Assembly (NCBI RefSeq): GCF_006716745.1
Contig: NZ_VFPP01000001.1
Coordinates: 1,860,001 to 1,924,000, forward strand
Direction: 5' to 3'
Source of the DNA: Saccharothrix saharensis
GTDB taxonomy: Bacteria; Actinomycetota; Actinomycetes; Mycobacteriales; Pseudonocardiaceae
DNA length: 64,000 nt
Positions within the stretch are counted from its first letter, which is position 1. Each line of letters starts with the position of its first letter. Below are positions 1 through 9,052 of the stretch, one piece after another. The notes under the pieces were generated by a model. That model saw nothing but the letters and a program-made list of their open reading frames with translations, was not told the origin of the DNA and searched no databases. The translations under genes were made by a program, and so were the position numbers.

Positions 1-99
1 AACCCCGCCGCGTACGACGTGGACGTGCAGGAACGCCTGCTCGACGCGTGCGCGGAGCTCACCGGCGTCACGCTGCCCGCGGCACCGCACCGAGGCTGA
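1..99 (+). CDS. C-terminal end of a short-chain dehydrogenase (partial)
   Basis: The first 32 codons in frame 1 read into a TGA stop and give a C-terminus of the form PAAYD-x5-ERLLDACAELTGV. This resembles the usual end of classical SDR oxidoreductases of actinobacteria, where the last helix reads roughly LW-x-x-SEELTG. The catalytic core lies left of the window, so neither substrate nor cofactor can be judged. The following gene remnant starts about 70 bases downstream on the same strand. The SDR assignment rests only on this short tail and is moderate. Confidence 0.5.
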   Translation, partial: NPAAYDVDVQERLLDACAELTGVTLPAAPHRG

Positions 100-167
100 T
101 CGGGAGCAGCCGTCGTCGGTCCGGGCGGAGAAGGACGCCTGCGCGCGGGTTGCTTACGATCTCGCGC

Positions 168-677
168 GTGCCCCGGCCATCGCAGACCGTGCTGGACGCG
201 TTCGGCATCACCGCCGAACCCGTCGTGCTGCCCGGCGGCCGGGGCGGCACCTGGCGTGCGGACGACCTGGTCCTCAAGCCGGTGGACTTCGCACCCGAGA
301 CGCGGTGGCGGTCCGACGCGCTGGCCGCGCTGCCGGCCTCGGCCGCGTTCCGCGTCGCACCTCCCGTGCGGTCCACGTCCGGTGACCGGGTGGGAGGCGT
401 GCCGGTTCGTCGTGGGCGAGCCGCACGTCAGCCGACCGGACGACGTGGTGCGGGCCGGCACCGCGTTCCACGCCGTGCGGGACCGCACAACGTCCCGCCG
501 ACCCTGGTCGACCGCTGGTCGCACCCGCCGGCGTGGGACCAGGTGCTGCTCCGCGCCCTGATCTACCGGATCACCACGCTCGACCGCGCGCACGGCGAGT
601 GGACCGCCGACCACCTCGCCGCCCACCGCCCCGTGATCGACCTGGTCGTGTCCCGGCTCGGCGGCTCTCCTCGATGA
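168..677 (+). pseudogene. TIGR02569-like phosphotransferase-fold protein, decayed (frameshifts and internal loss)
   Basis: From a GTG at 168 the reading begins PRPSQTVLDAFGITAEPVVLPGGRGGTWR and DDLVLKPVDF, close to the start of the actinobacterial TIGR02569 family (about 270 residues, kinase-like fold). Near 380 the homologous reading moves to another frame (ACRFVVGEPHVSRPDDVVRAGTAFHAVRD). By about 490 it returns to the first frame (VPPTLVDRWSHPPAWDQVLLRALIYRITTLDRAHGEW). The central segment expected between FHAV and the C-terminal helices, which carries the catalytic-loop region, is missing. The surviving parts make about 170 residues. Two frame changes plus an internal loss make a non-functional relic more likely than a sequencing error. 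The family call is by memory of the motif pattern. Confidence 0.6.
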
Positions 678-678
678 C

Positions 679-2190
679 CTACCCCGACCACGCGCGGCCG
701 GCGTCGGCGGGCGCGCCGGTGATCACCGCGCGGGACGTGCCGACCAGCTGGCGGCTCAGGTCGCCGCGCAACGTGGACACCGCGTCGAGCACGTAGTTCT
801 GCCGCACCCGCCACGGGCCGCGGTCGCCTTGCCGGGGGAACGCGTCGATGGCCCGCTGGATGTAGCCGGACGCGAGGTCGAGCAGCGGGCGGCGGGTCAG
901 CGGGCGGTCGGGCGTGGGGACGACGGACGCGTAGCCGTGCCGGTCCATGTGGTCGACCACCCGGCACACCAGGCGGGAGGTGAGGTCGGCGCGCAACGTC
1001 CAGGAGGCGTTCGTGTAGCCGACGCACACGGCGAAGTTCGGCAACCCGGTGATCATCGCGCCGCGCCAGATGAACTGCTCGGACAGCTCCACCCGCCGCC
1101 CGTCCACGCTGGGCGTGATGCCGCCGAACGCGAGGAGCCGGAGGCCGGTGGCCGTGACGACGACGTCGGCGTGCAGTTCCCGGCCGGACCTGAGCCGCAC
1201 ACCGCCGGGCGTGAACGTGTCGATGTGGTCCGTGACGACCGACGCCCGGCCCCGCTTGAGCGCCCGGAACAGGTCGGCGTCCGGGATCGCGCACAACCGC
1301 TGGTCCCAGGGGTCGTAGGTGGGCGTGAAGTGCTCGCGGACGGTGTCGGGGTCGGCGAGGGCCTTGGTGGACAGCTTGGTGAGGACCTTGCGCGCGGCGG
1401 TCGGCCAGCGGCGGCAGAACTGGTAGAAGGCCAGGCCGAAGAGGATGTTCTTGGTGCGGATGAGCCGGTGCGCGGCGCCGGCGGGCAGGAGTTCGCGGAC
1501 CTTGTCGGCGAGCTTGTCCCGACCGGGCACCACCCCGATCCACGTCGGCGACCGTTGGAGCATGGTGACGTGCGCGGCGGTCTCGGCCATGGCCGGCACC
1601 AACGTCACCGCCGTCGCCCCGCTGCCGACGACAACCACCCGCTTGCCCGCGTAGTCGAGGTCGTCGGGCCAGAACTGGGGTCGCACGACCTCGCCGCGGA
1701 ACGAGTCGATGCCGGGGAGGACCGGGTCGTGGCCCTGGTCGTAGTCGTAGTAGCCGGCGCAGGAGTAGAGGAAGCCGCAGGTGATCGTGCGCTCGGTGAC
1801 CGCGCCGTCGTCGTCGCGCTCGCTGAGCGTCAACGTCCACCGCGCGGTTCCGGTGGAGAAGTCGGCCGCCACCACCTTCGTCCGGTAGCGCACCAGTCGG
1901 TCGATGCCGAACTGCGCGGCGGTGTCGCGGATGTAGGTCAGGATCGACGGGCCGTCGGCGATGGACTTCGCTTCGCGCCAGGGCTTGAACGGGTAGCCGA
2001 GGGTGAACATGTCGGAGTCGGACCGAATGCCCGGGTAGCGGAAGAGGTCCCACGTCCCGCCCATCGTGTCGCGGGCTTCGAGGATCGCGACGGACTTGCC
2101 GGGGCATTCGGTGCGCAGCCGGTAGGCCGCGCCGACACCGGACAGTCCGGCGCCCACGATCACGACGTCGAGGTGCTCGGGAGTGGTCAT
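679..2190 (-). CDS. EthA-like flavin-dependent (Baeyer-Villiger type) monooxygenase
   Basis: A 503-residue protein with an N-terminal FAD-binding Rossmann motif (VVIVGAGLSGVGAA, about residue 10), MGGTWDLFRYPGIRSDSD around residue 50, and a second NADPH-binding glycine motif (VVVVGSGATAVTL) near residue 190. The conserved YTNASWTL stretch and the overall length match mycobacterial EthA (about 489 residues), which oxidises ketones and activates thioamide drugs. It should insert oxygen into carbonyl or sulfur substrates using NADPH and O2; the natural substrate is unknown. The ATG at 2190 starts MTTPEHLDVVIVGAG, matching family N-termini, so longer upstream starts are rejected. No EthR-type regulator is adjacent. 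SDRs lie on both sides, a common arrangement for such monooxygenases. Confidence 0.9.
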   Translation of the reverse strand: MTTPEHLDVVIVGAGLSGVGAAYRLRTECPGKSVAILEARDTMGGTWDLFRYPGIRSDSDMFTLGYPFKPWREAKSIADGPSILTYIRDTAAQFGIDRLVRYRTKVVAADFSTGTARWTLTLSERDDDGAVTERTITCGFLYSCAGYYDYDQGHDPVLPGIDSFRGEVVRPQFWPDDLDYAGKRVVVVGSGATAVTLVPAMAETAAHVTMLQRSPTWIGVVPGRDKLADKVRELLPAGAAHRLIRTKNILFGLAFYQFCRRWPTAARKVLTKLSTKALADPDTVREHFTPTYDPWDQRLCAIPDADLFRALKRGRASVVTDHIDTFTPGGVRLRSGRELHADVVVTATGLRLLAFGGITPSVDGRRVELSEQFIWRGAMITGLPNFAVCVGYTNASWTLRADLTSRLVCRVVDHMDRHGYASVVPTPDRPLTRRPLLDLASGYIQRAIDAFPRQGDRGPWRVRQNYVLDAVSTLRGDLSRQLVGTSRAVITGAPADAGRAWSG

Positions 2191-2853
2191 GCCACCAGTG
2201 TGCTGGATCCACCTGCCACCCCTCCTACCTGGGGTAACGTGAGGAGTGGCCGGCGGTCGCCCTTCACGATCGGGTGAACCTGAACCGGGCAATCTTTCGA
2301 AACGCCGTTATCTTCACCGCCGAACGTCGGTTGAAGAAATGAGGAGCCCGCTCAACCACCCCCGGACCCCAACCCACCCGACCCCCTCATCACCAGCCGG
2401 CATCACCAGCCGGCCCTCCTCGCCCCGAGCCGTCCGCCGCCACCCTCACCCCACCGTTCCCGGAACGACCCGCTGCCGACCTGCCGTTCACCAGTCCCGC
2501 AGGCCCAGCTCATCCCATCCCCGTCCCCGCAGGCCCGGCCCGCCGGTCGGCGGCCTGCCGACCCACTCCGGCCTGCCGCCCATGACCCCGCCGGACCCGG
2601 CCGGCCGAGCCACGCCGAACCTCGGCACCGCCGGCCGCACCCGCCGAGCGCCGCCGAACCCGCGTCGCCGAGCTCTGCCCCGCCGCGCCCGCCACGCTCG
2701 GCCGCGCTCGGCCGCTTCCCGCGAAGTCAGGTCGAGTCATGCCGGAGCCGGGCGAACCCGGGCCGGTCCAAGTCGAAGCGGGGGCGTGACGGAGTGGGGC
2801 GGGCCAGACTGGTGGGGGTTGGGAAGCATCGGCGTGGAGGTCGAGGAGGCAGG
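2191..2853. other. Non-coding stretch between divergent genes
   Basis: About 660 bases separate the monooxygenase start from the SDR start. Long open frames here translate to arginine/proline-rich low-complexity protein without recognisable motifs, so none is accepted. The part near 2290-2340 is less GC-rich (runs such as ATCTTTCGAAACG and TTGAAGAAATGAGG) and may hold the divergent promoters. The rest is C-rich with a short tandem repeat. No RNA gene or clear operator is visible. Confidence 0.5.
2388..2413 (+). repeat. Two perfect tandem copies of a 13-mer
   Basis: CATCACCAGCCGG occurs twice back to back in the C-rich intergenic stretch. Two copies are too few to imply function. Confidence 0.6.
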
Positions 2854-3732
2854 GTGTCGCAGCTCGCGAGGTTTCGGTTCGCAGGTGGTACGGCGGTGGT
2901 GACGGGGGCGGCCAGTGGGATCGGGGAGCAGTTGGCTTACGGGCTGGCGCGGCGGGGGTGCGGGGTGGTGTTGGTCGACCGGGATGGCGAGCGGCTCGCG
3001 GCGGTGGCGGGGAGGGTTCGGGGTGTGCCCGTGCGGACGTACGTGGCGGATCTGGCGGAGGTTGGCGGGCTCGGTGAACTCGTGGCGCGGGTGGTGGCGG
3101 AGAATCCCGGGATCACTCTGTTGGTGAACAACGCCGGTGTGGCGTTGGGTGGGACGTTCGACCAGGTGAACGCCGAGGAGTTCGACTGGGTGATGGACGT
3201 CAACTTCCGGGCGCCGGTGGCGTTGACCCGGTTGTTCCTGCCGACGTTGCTGGCCGCGCCGGGCGGTCACGTGGTGAACGTGTCGAGCCTGTTCGGGCTC
3301 ATCGGGCCGCCCGGGCAGACGGCGTACTCGGCCAGCAAGTTCGCGCTGCGCGGGTTCAGCGAGTCGTTGCGCCACGAGCTGGTCGATCGCGGCGTGGGCG
3401 TGACCTGCGTCCACCCGGGCGGTGTCCGCACGCGGATCGCGGAGACGGCGCGGGTCGGGTCGGGGGTCGACGAAGTCGAGGCGGCGCAGGGCAAGGAGAG
3501 CTTCGCCAAGCTGTTGACGTACCCCGCGGACAAGGCCGCCGAGCGGATCCTGGCCGGGGTGGAGAAGCGCAAGGGCCGCGTGTTGATCGCCTGGACGGCC
3601 GTGGTGCCGGACATCCTCGCCCGCCTCTTCCCCACCTCGTACCTGGCCGTGCTGAACCGGCTCGGGCCGACCGGGCGCGAAGCCGTGCGTGATGCCGCCC
3701 GGAGAGCCGCTTCCCGCAACACCGCGGCCTAG
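2854..3732 (+). CDS. Classical short-chain dehydrogenase/reductase
   Basis: A 292-residue SDR. The nucleotide motif TGAASGIG sits near residue 18, the NNAG motif near residue 92, and the catalytic YSASK near residue 156 with the preceding Ser in VNVSSLFG. The GTG start at 2854 is chosen because GAGGAGG lies five bases upstream and the protein then begins just before the Rossmann strand. A C-terminal extension ending in LGPTGREAVRDAARR is typical of the larger SadH-like members that often sit beside flavin monooxygenases. Its stop overlaps the stop of the convergent transglutaminase-like gene in a shared CTAG. Likely NAD(P)-dependent alcohol/ketone chemistry; substrate not determinable. Confidence 0.9.
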   Translation: MSQLARFRFAGGTAVVTGAASGIGEQLAYGLARRGCGVVLVDRDGERLAAVAGRVRGVPVRTYVADLAEVGGLGELVARVVAENPGITLLVNNAGVALGGTFDQVNAEEFDWVMDVNFRAPVALTRLFLPTLLAAPGGHVVNVSSLFGLIGPPGQTAYSASKFALRGFSESLRHELVDRGVGVTCVHPGGVRTRIAETARVGSGVDEVEAAQGKESFAKLLTYPADKAAERILAGVEKRKGRVLIAWTAVVPDILARLFPTSYLAVLNRLGPTGREAVRDAARRAASRNTAA

Positions 3733-4595
3733 CGCAGGACGACCTCGACCGGCGACCGGGTGGCCTGGTCGAGCGACCGGATCACCGGCGTCACGCGGTG
3801 AGCATCGGTGTCGAACACGGCCCGCACGTCCACACCGGGTTCCCGCAACGCAGCCGCCAGCTCGTCCGCCGCCGCGACCTCCTCCGACGACAGCTCGGCC
3901 GCATCGCTCAACCCGCCCCACAGGTCCCACAGGATCATCTCGTGCTTGTTCAACGACGCCAGGTCCTGCACGAGGTCGTGCCGCACCTGCGTCAACCCCC
4001 GCGTGCCGGGGATCGTCCACTCCGGCGACACCACGAACCGGTCCGCGTCCAGCGCACCCGACCGACACGCCAGCCACGCGTCCGCACCCACCAGGAACCT
4101 GTCCCGCGGCACGTCCAGCACATCCACCCCGCTCGCGGTGAGCTGCGGTTCGACCAACCGCCACCGCTCGCCGTCCCACACCTCGGCCACCACGTGGTCC
4201 AGGTACCACCCCGGCGCGAGGTACCCGGCGAACCCCACCCTCGATCGCGCCGGCACGCCGACGTGCCGTGCCATCGACACGAACAACAGCGTGAAGTCAC
4301 GGCAGCAGCCCACGATCCGCTCGGTCGGCGCGCGCTCCTCCCCCAACGGCGCGGGGTTCAGCGAGTGCAGCCGCGCGAACATGTCCGCCGCGTACCGCAG
4401 GTCGACCTCCGCCAGCCGCGCCGCCGGGAACCCGTGCGAGGTGATGTCCCCGTTGCCCCAGTAGTGGAACACCAACCCGGACGCCGCGCGCCGCAGCTCC
4501 GCGACGTCCGGCCCGACACCGTCCAGCCACTCGGACAGCCACCCGGTCATCGGACCGGGATCGGTGAACCGGCTGTGCGTCGTGTAGTCGATCAC
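3729..4595 (-). CDS. Transglutaminase-like domain protein
   Basis: 288 residues, with a transglutaminase-like (papain-fold) core. The nucleophile region GCCRDFTLLFVSMARHVGVPARSRVGF covers residues 97-122, with Cys97/98 as candidate nucleophile. DHVVAEVW (His134) follows, then GERWRLVEPQL. The third catalytic position, usually Asp before Pro, is Glu here, which is tolerated in some members. The GTG at 4595 follows a GAGGGGGAG ribosome site and begins MIDYTTHSRFTDPG. It lies 59 bases downstream of the methyltransferase on the same strand and is probably co-transcribed. Such proteins usually act as cysteine proteases or amidases in the cytoplasm. No signal peptide is seen and the substrate is unknown. 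Confidence 0.85.
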   Translation of the reverse strand: MIDYTTHSRFTDPGPMTGWLSEWLDGVGPDVAELRRAASGLVFHYWGNGDITSHGFPAARLAEVDLRYAADMFARLHSLNPAPLGEERAPTERIVGCCRDFTLLFVSMARHVGVPARSRVGFAGYLAPGWYLDHVVAEVWDGERWRLVEPQLTASGVDVLDVPRDRFLVGADAWLACRSGALDADRFVVSPEWTIPGTRGLTQVRHDLVQDLASLNKHEMILWDLWGGLSDAAELSSEEVAAADELAAALREPGVDVRAVFDTDAHRVTPVIRSLDQATRSPVEVVLR

Positions 4596-4654
4596 GTGAA
4601 CTCCCCCTCGGCGCGGTTGTGCCGCCCTGTCTAGAGCCTCCCCCAAGGGCACGG

Positions 4655-5359
4655 TCAAGCGGTGGTGGTGAACAGGACGTAGCGGTAGTCCAGCTCCCGC
4701 CGGCCGGGGTTGGCGCGGACCCACCCGTCCACGACCTCGCCGGGGAACTCGATGCGCAGCACGGCTTCCAGCTCCGCCGCGTCCCGGCACCGCCACGCCG
4801 ACGTCACCTCGGTCCGCACCGCGCCCCGGTCCCGCCACCAGGCGTCGGTCGTGTCGGCGGTCCCCTGCGCGGACGCCCACGGTGAGGCGGCGAGCAGGTC
4901 GGCGAACTCGCCGTGCCGCCAGTCGTTGTCGATCACGACCAACGCGCCGCCGGGCCGCAGCACGCGCCGCACCTCGGCGAGGCCGGGTTCGCAGTCGGGC
5001 GGGAAGAAGTAGGCGAACCGGGCGTGCACGACGTCCACGCTCGCGTCGGGCAACGGGATGTGCTCGGCCGAACCGTGCCGCACCTCGCCGCGCTCCACCT
5101 CCCGCTCCCGTGCGAGCGCCAGCAGGTCCGGGTCGGGTTCGACGCCGATCACCCCGGCCGCGTCGACCGCGTACCGCGGCAGCCAGAACCCCGTGCCGCA
5201 GCCCAGGTCCAGCACCGTGCGACCGGCCCAGTCGGCTTGGTCGCGCAGTGCCCGCCACAACCGCCCGTCGGGGTCGATCGCCTCGTTCTCACGCTCGTAG
5301 AGGTCGGGGTGGTCGGCGATGTTGGGCGCGCGGTGGAAGTCGGGGAACACGCCGGTCAC
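4655..5359 (-). CDS. Class I SAM-dependent methyltransferase
   Basis: 234 residues. Motif I, VLDLGCGTGFWLPRYA, lies around residues 49-64, followed by VIGVEPDPDLLALAR (acidic residue binding the ribose) and the post-motif LPDASVDVVHARFAYFF. RRVLRPGGALVVIDNDW is the usual motif III region of the Methyltransf_11/25 fold. The GTG at 5359 gives a normal family length. It is the first gene of a minus-strand pair with the transglutaminase-like gene and is divergent from the NACHT gene, with 74 bases between the starts. The methyl acceptor is unknown. Confidence 0.9.
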   Translation of the reverse strand: MTGVFPDFHRAPNIADHPDLYERENEAIDPDGRLWRALRDQADWAGRTVLDLGCGTGFWLPRYAVDAAGVIGVEPDPDLLALAREREVERGEVRHGSAEHIPLPDASVDVVHARFAYFFPPDCEPGLAEVRRVLRPGGALVVIDNDWRHGEFADLLAASPWASAQGTADTTDAWWRDRGAVRTEVTSAWRCRDAAELEAVLRIEFPGEVVDGWVRANPGRRELDYRYVLFTTTA

Positions 5360-5433
5360 GGTAGAGCGTCGCGGCCGGAGGTGCCCGCGCTTTGTGCGGT
5401 GACCGCCACGCGGATCCCGCGTACAAACCAGGC

Positions 5434-8400
5434 ATGGCGGAACGGCACAACGAGATCACCGGCGGGCACTTCACCGGTCCGGTCGTGCAGGCGGGCAGCA
5501 TCGACCACCTGACCGTGCGGTTCGGAGCCGAACCCGCCGATCGGGTGCAGCCGCTGACCTCCTGGTCGGACCGCCCGGCGCTGACCCCGGAGCTGCGGGA
5601 CCTGCTCGAGGCGCAGCGCCGGGCCACCGAGTCGCTGCCGTACAAGCTGCTCGGCGTGAAGCAGCCGGAGCTGACCCAGGTCTACGTGCAGCAGACCATG
5701 AGGCCGCAGGTCGTCGACCGCTCACCCGAGCCCGAGCGCAAGCCGTCCGCCGAGTCGACCGAGCGCACGCTGACCATCGCGGGTGCGCTCGACCGCAACG
5801 GGCACGTGATGATCACTGGTGAGCCGGGCAGCGGGAAGTCCACCGTCGGCTACGTGTACGTGCAGCAGATCTCGGAGTTCTGGCTCAGCGGGAGCGACGG
5901 TCGGCCGCCCCTCACCGAACCCGTCCTGCCGCTGCGGGTGCCGGCCCGGGCGTTGGCCCGGCACAGGGCGTGGGCGGACCTCCTGGCCGCGGGCGCGGAG
6001 GACGCGCTGGGGCGGTTGCTCGGCGAACGCCCGCCGTCCGCGCTGCTGGCTCGTCGCGCGCTCGGTGCCCGGTGGCTGGTGTTCATCGACGGCTTGGACG
6101 AGATCATCGAGTCGGACACCAGGGCGCAGGTGATCGACGCGATAGCGCACCAGGTGCGACGGGGTTCGGACCACCGGCTGGTGGTCACCACCCGCCCGCT
6201 GCCCGGCGACGAGCTCAAGCCGCTGGAGCAGGCCGGTATCGACAGCTACGCCATCCAGCCGTTCGGCCGGGTGGAGCTGGAGGAGTTCGCGCGGGCTTGG
6301 TTCCGCGCGCAGTCCCTCATGACCGCGATGAGCTCGGCGGAGGCGTTCGTGCGCCAGGTGCGTGACGGCCGGCTTCGCGAGCTGGTGCGCAACCCGCTGC
6401 TCGCCACGATCGCGGCCATCGCCAAGACCCTCGAACCGGATCGCCCGCTGCCCAACAGCCGGGTCGACCTCTACGGGCGGTTCATGGAGTACCTGTTGGA
6501 CGACGGCGCGAGCCAGCGCAACACGATCGCCGAACTGCGCCGGTCGGTGCGCGACGACGCGGACCGGCAAGCGTTGGTCGAGTGGGTGCACCAGCACCGG
6601 ACCCGGGTCGTGGAGGAGTTGGCGACGCACAGGCTGGAGAGCGAGTCACCGCTGTTCGAGGCCGCGTGCGAGTGGGTGAGGGAGAACCACCCGGAACTGC
6701 CGGACCAGTGGCAGGACGACCTGCGCGCGCTGCTGGCCGGGACCGGCGTGTTCGTGCACGTGGAGGACGACCTCCGGTTCCGACACCACTCGTTCGCGGA
6801 GTTCCTGGCGGCACGCAAGCGCGCTGGCGAGATCCCGGCGGACTTCCCGAATCTCGACGAGTGGATCGAACGCGGCCTGTCCGGCAACAACCGCGCCTTC
6901 GCGTTGTTCACCTTCGTGCTGTGGGGACGCGACGAGCGCGATCTGGGCCGGGTGCTGTCCGTGCTGCTGGCGGGCACGGAACCCGAGGTGCTGCTGGCCG
7001 GACGGCTGCTGGCGGAAGGCGTGGCGGTCGACGAGTCGCTGACCTCAGCAGTCGTGGACCGCGTCGTGGAGCTCATCCTGGCCAACGGCGTGCTGCCCGA
7101 CCCGTGGGACGACGTCGAGGAAGCCGGTGAGGTGCTCGTCTCCCTCCCCCCGGAGGCGGTCCCCCCGGCTGTCCTGACCCGGCTGCGCGACCTGCGCGAT
7201 CGGGCCGAACTCGCCGAAGCCGTGCGCGTCGAGTCGGCCGTCGTGCTCGGCAAGCGCGAGGACCCGGAGTCGGCGGCCCGGTGGGTGGAGGAGTTCGCCG
7301 ACCAAGCCAGTCCCGCTGCGGTCAAGCGCGGTGTCGTGGCGCTGAAGGACCTCGTCCCGGAAGGGACCGACCGCGCGGAACGCCTCCTCGTCCGGCTGGC
7401 CGCCGCCGGACCGGATCACGCGCAGGTGATCGCGGTCGTCTCGATCATGCTGGACACCGGGATGACCGAGGCCGCCGGTCCCCTGGTCCGCGGGCTCGTC
7501 CGCCGGCTGCGGGCCGATCCGGCGCTGACCGGAGACCGAGCGCCCCGGTTGGAGTCGATCGGTTCGACGTCCGCGGACGTGTCCGGCGCCGGCCTGGTGG
7601 GATGGGGTGGACTCGCAAAGCTCGCCGCCCGCGCCAAGTGCCGTGACGAGGCCTTGTGGGCTGCCGACCGGGCGTTCGTCGCGGGAACCGCGACCGCCGA
7701 CGAGTTCCGTGCCGCCGTGTCAGCGGTCCTGTCGGTGGCTGACGCCGATGGGGTGCCGGTCGTACTGGCCGCCGCGGCGGCGACACCGGTCGCTTACCTG
7801 ACCGAGACGGCACAGGCCCTTCAGGAAGCACTGCACTACGACGCGGCCACGGAGGTGGCACGCCGGGTGTTGGCGGAACAGCACGTCGGCCAATACGAGT
7901 TCTACAAGGCCATCAAGGTCTACGTGAACTGCAATGCCGCCCCGGAACTCCTGCGGATCGTGGAGGAACAGCCACGTTTGAGCGCCCACCACAGGACGCA
8001 CATCGCTTCCGCGCTCTCGGAGACGAAGGACCTGGAGGCCAAGCACCGGTTCGCCCGCTCCGGGTTGACCGACCTCACCGCGGACAGGTGGGACTTCGAG
8101 CGAGCCGTTCGCGCGTTGTTCGACCCGGACGATCCCTCCACAGCGGCAGACATCTTCGCCGCGGCTCGTTCGCACGGCCCTGAGCACCGGGCCGCGGCGA
8201 TCGCGGTGTTGAGCGGTGGCGAACACGGTGACCTGGTCAGCGAGCTGATCAGAGGTCTGCTCGACGACATGACCGAACCCGATGTGCTGGCCGATGTCGC
8301 GGCAGACCTGGCCGGGAACCGGAGGCTCGAGCTCGTCGACGAACTGGTGACCGCCGCGGCGGAAAGGCTCCTCGACTGCGACGGCTACCAGCAGTACAAG

Positions 8401-8835
8401 ATCATCGAGGCGCTCATCGAGAGCGGCCGCAAGGAGGAGGCCGCTGCTGCGGCCCGGCGGGCGGCCGTGGTTACCATGCGCGACGGTTTCTGGCTCGACT
8501 ACATCATCCGGTGCTGGATGAGAGCCTCCGGCATCCGCTGTGCCGACGAGATCGTGGCCGAGGCGTTCGCGCTGGACCTCCCCGCGAGTCGTCGGGTGGC
8601 GGTGGCCGATGTGCTGGCCTCGGCGGGGTTGCTGCACCCCGCGGTGACGGTGTGGTCGCACGTGGTCCGCTACCACGGCGAGGCGGTCGATCAGGGTGTG
8701 CTGGCGGCCTCGCGCCTGATCCGCTGTGGTCGTCGGGACGATGTGCTCGCCGTGCTCGACCGCGCGCTGGAAGAGCAACGGGCGGAACCCGCCCTGGCTC
8801 GGTTGCGGGCGTTGCGGGCGTGGGCGGCGGTGTGA
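5434..8835 (+). CDS. NACHT-type STAND NTPase with N-terminal GPVVQAG motif and C-terminal helical repeats
   Basis: 1133 residues. The extreme N-terminus carries a short glycine/valine motif, ITGGHFTGPVVQAGSI (residues 7-22), then a linker. The NACHT core follows: Walker A GEPGSGKST (129-137), Walker B LVFIDGLDEI (about 214-223), the sensor VVTTRPLPGDE, and a winged-helix region ending in FRHHSFAEFLAARK, the usual NACHT C-terminal signature. The remaining 600 residues are alpha-helical HEAT/TPR-like repeats, probably the ligand sensor. Bacterial NACHT proteins of this layout include anti-phage NLR-like proteins. No effector domain is fused, so the N-terminal motif may recruit a partner. The ATG at 5434 keeps the motif at the N-terminus, as in related STAND proteins. 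It stands alone, divergent from the methyltransferase. Confidence 0.9.
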   Translation: MAERHNEITGGHFTGPVVQAGSIDHLTVRFGAEPADRVQPLTSWSDRPALTPELRDLLEAQRRATESLPYKLLGVKQPELTQVYVQQTMRPQVVDRSPEPERKPSAESTERTLTIAGALDRNGHVMITGEPGSGKSTVGYVYVQQISEFWLSGSDGRPPLTEPVLPLRVPARALARHRAWADLLAAGAEDALGRLLGERPPSALLARRALGARWLVFIDGLDEIIESDTRAQVIDAIAHQVRRGSDHRLVVTTRPLPGDELKPLEQAGIDSYAIQPFGRVELEEFARAWFRAQSLMTAMSSAEAFVRQVRDGRLRELVRNPLLATIAAIAKTLEPDRPLPNSRVDLYGRFMEYLLDDGASQRNTIAELRRSVRDDADRQALVEWVHQHRTRVVEELATHRLESESPLFEAACEWVRENHPELPDQWQDDLRALLAGTGVFVHVEDDLRFRHHSFAEFLAARKRAGEIPADFPNLDEWIERGLSGNNRAFALFTFVLWGRDERDLGRVLSVLLAGTEPEVLLAGRLLAEGVAVDESLTSAVVDRVVELILANGVLPDPWDDVEEAGEVLVSLPPEAVPPAVLTRLRDLRDRAELAEAVRVESAVVLGKREDPESAARWVEEFADQASPAAVKRGVVALKDLVPEGTDRAERLLVRLAAAGPDHAQVIAVVSIMLDTGMTEAAGPLVRGLVRRLRADPALTGDRAPRLESIGSTSADVSGAGLVGWGGLAKLAARAKCRDEALWAADRAFVAGTATADEFRAAVSAVLSVADADGVPVVLAAAAATPVAYLTETAQALQEALHYDAATEVARRVLAEQHVGQYEFYKAIKVYVNCNAAPELLRIVEEQPRLSAHHRTHIASALSETKDLEAKHRFARSGLTDLTADRWDFERAVRALFDPDDPSTAADIFAAARSHGPEHRAAAIAVLSGGEHGDLVSELIRGLLDDMTEPDVLADVAADLAGNRRLELVDELVTAAAERLLDCDGYQQYKIIEALIESGRKEEAAAAARRAAVVTMRDGFWLDYIIRCWMRASGIRCADEIVAEAFALDLPASRRVAVADVLASAGLLHPAVTVWSHVVRYHGEAVDQGVLAASRLIRCGRRDDVLAVLDRALEEQRAEPALARLRALRAWAAV

Positions 8836-9052
8836 CGATCACGACGAATCCGTTGTGGCGCGAATTCACAGGTTCTCTCAGGAAGGACCGGACCAGCGGG
8901 TTGCCCGCCCACTTGGACTAGCGCAACCGGACCAGCCGATTGGTCCGCGTATCTGATCGACAAGTCCTGGTACATGTGTAGTTGAGGGCGACCACAGGGG
9001 GTGCGTTCGTCCCACCCGGACGTTCCGGGTACTCAAAGACCTGGGGGGGTCG

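Noticed and set aside
829-2277. Long open frame (482 codons) on the plus strand opposite the monooxygenase gene
   Set aside because: Its translation is low-complexity (Arg/Gly/Val-rich) and mirrors the GC3-biased codons of the EthA-like gene on the other strand, which has clear FAD and NADPH motifs.
2246-2902. 218-codon open frame in the gap before the SDR
   Set aside because: Proline/arginine-rich translation without motifs, and it runs into the SDR in the wrong frame; typical chance ORF in very GC-rich DNA.
3729-3732. CTAG shared by two convergent stop codons (also at 42541-42544)
   Set aside because: TAG on both strands is automatically palindromic as CTAG; two cases are explained by tight convergent packing, so no special meaning is claimed.
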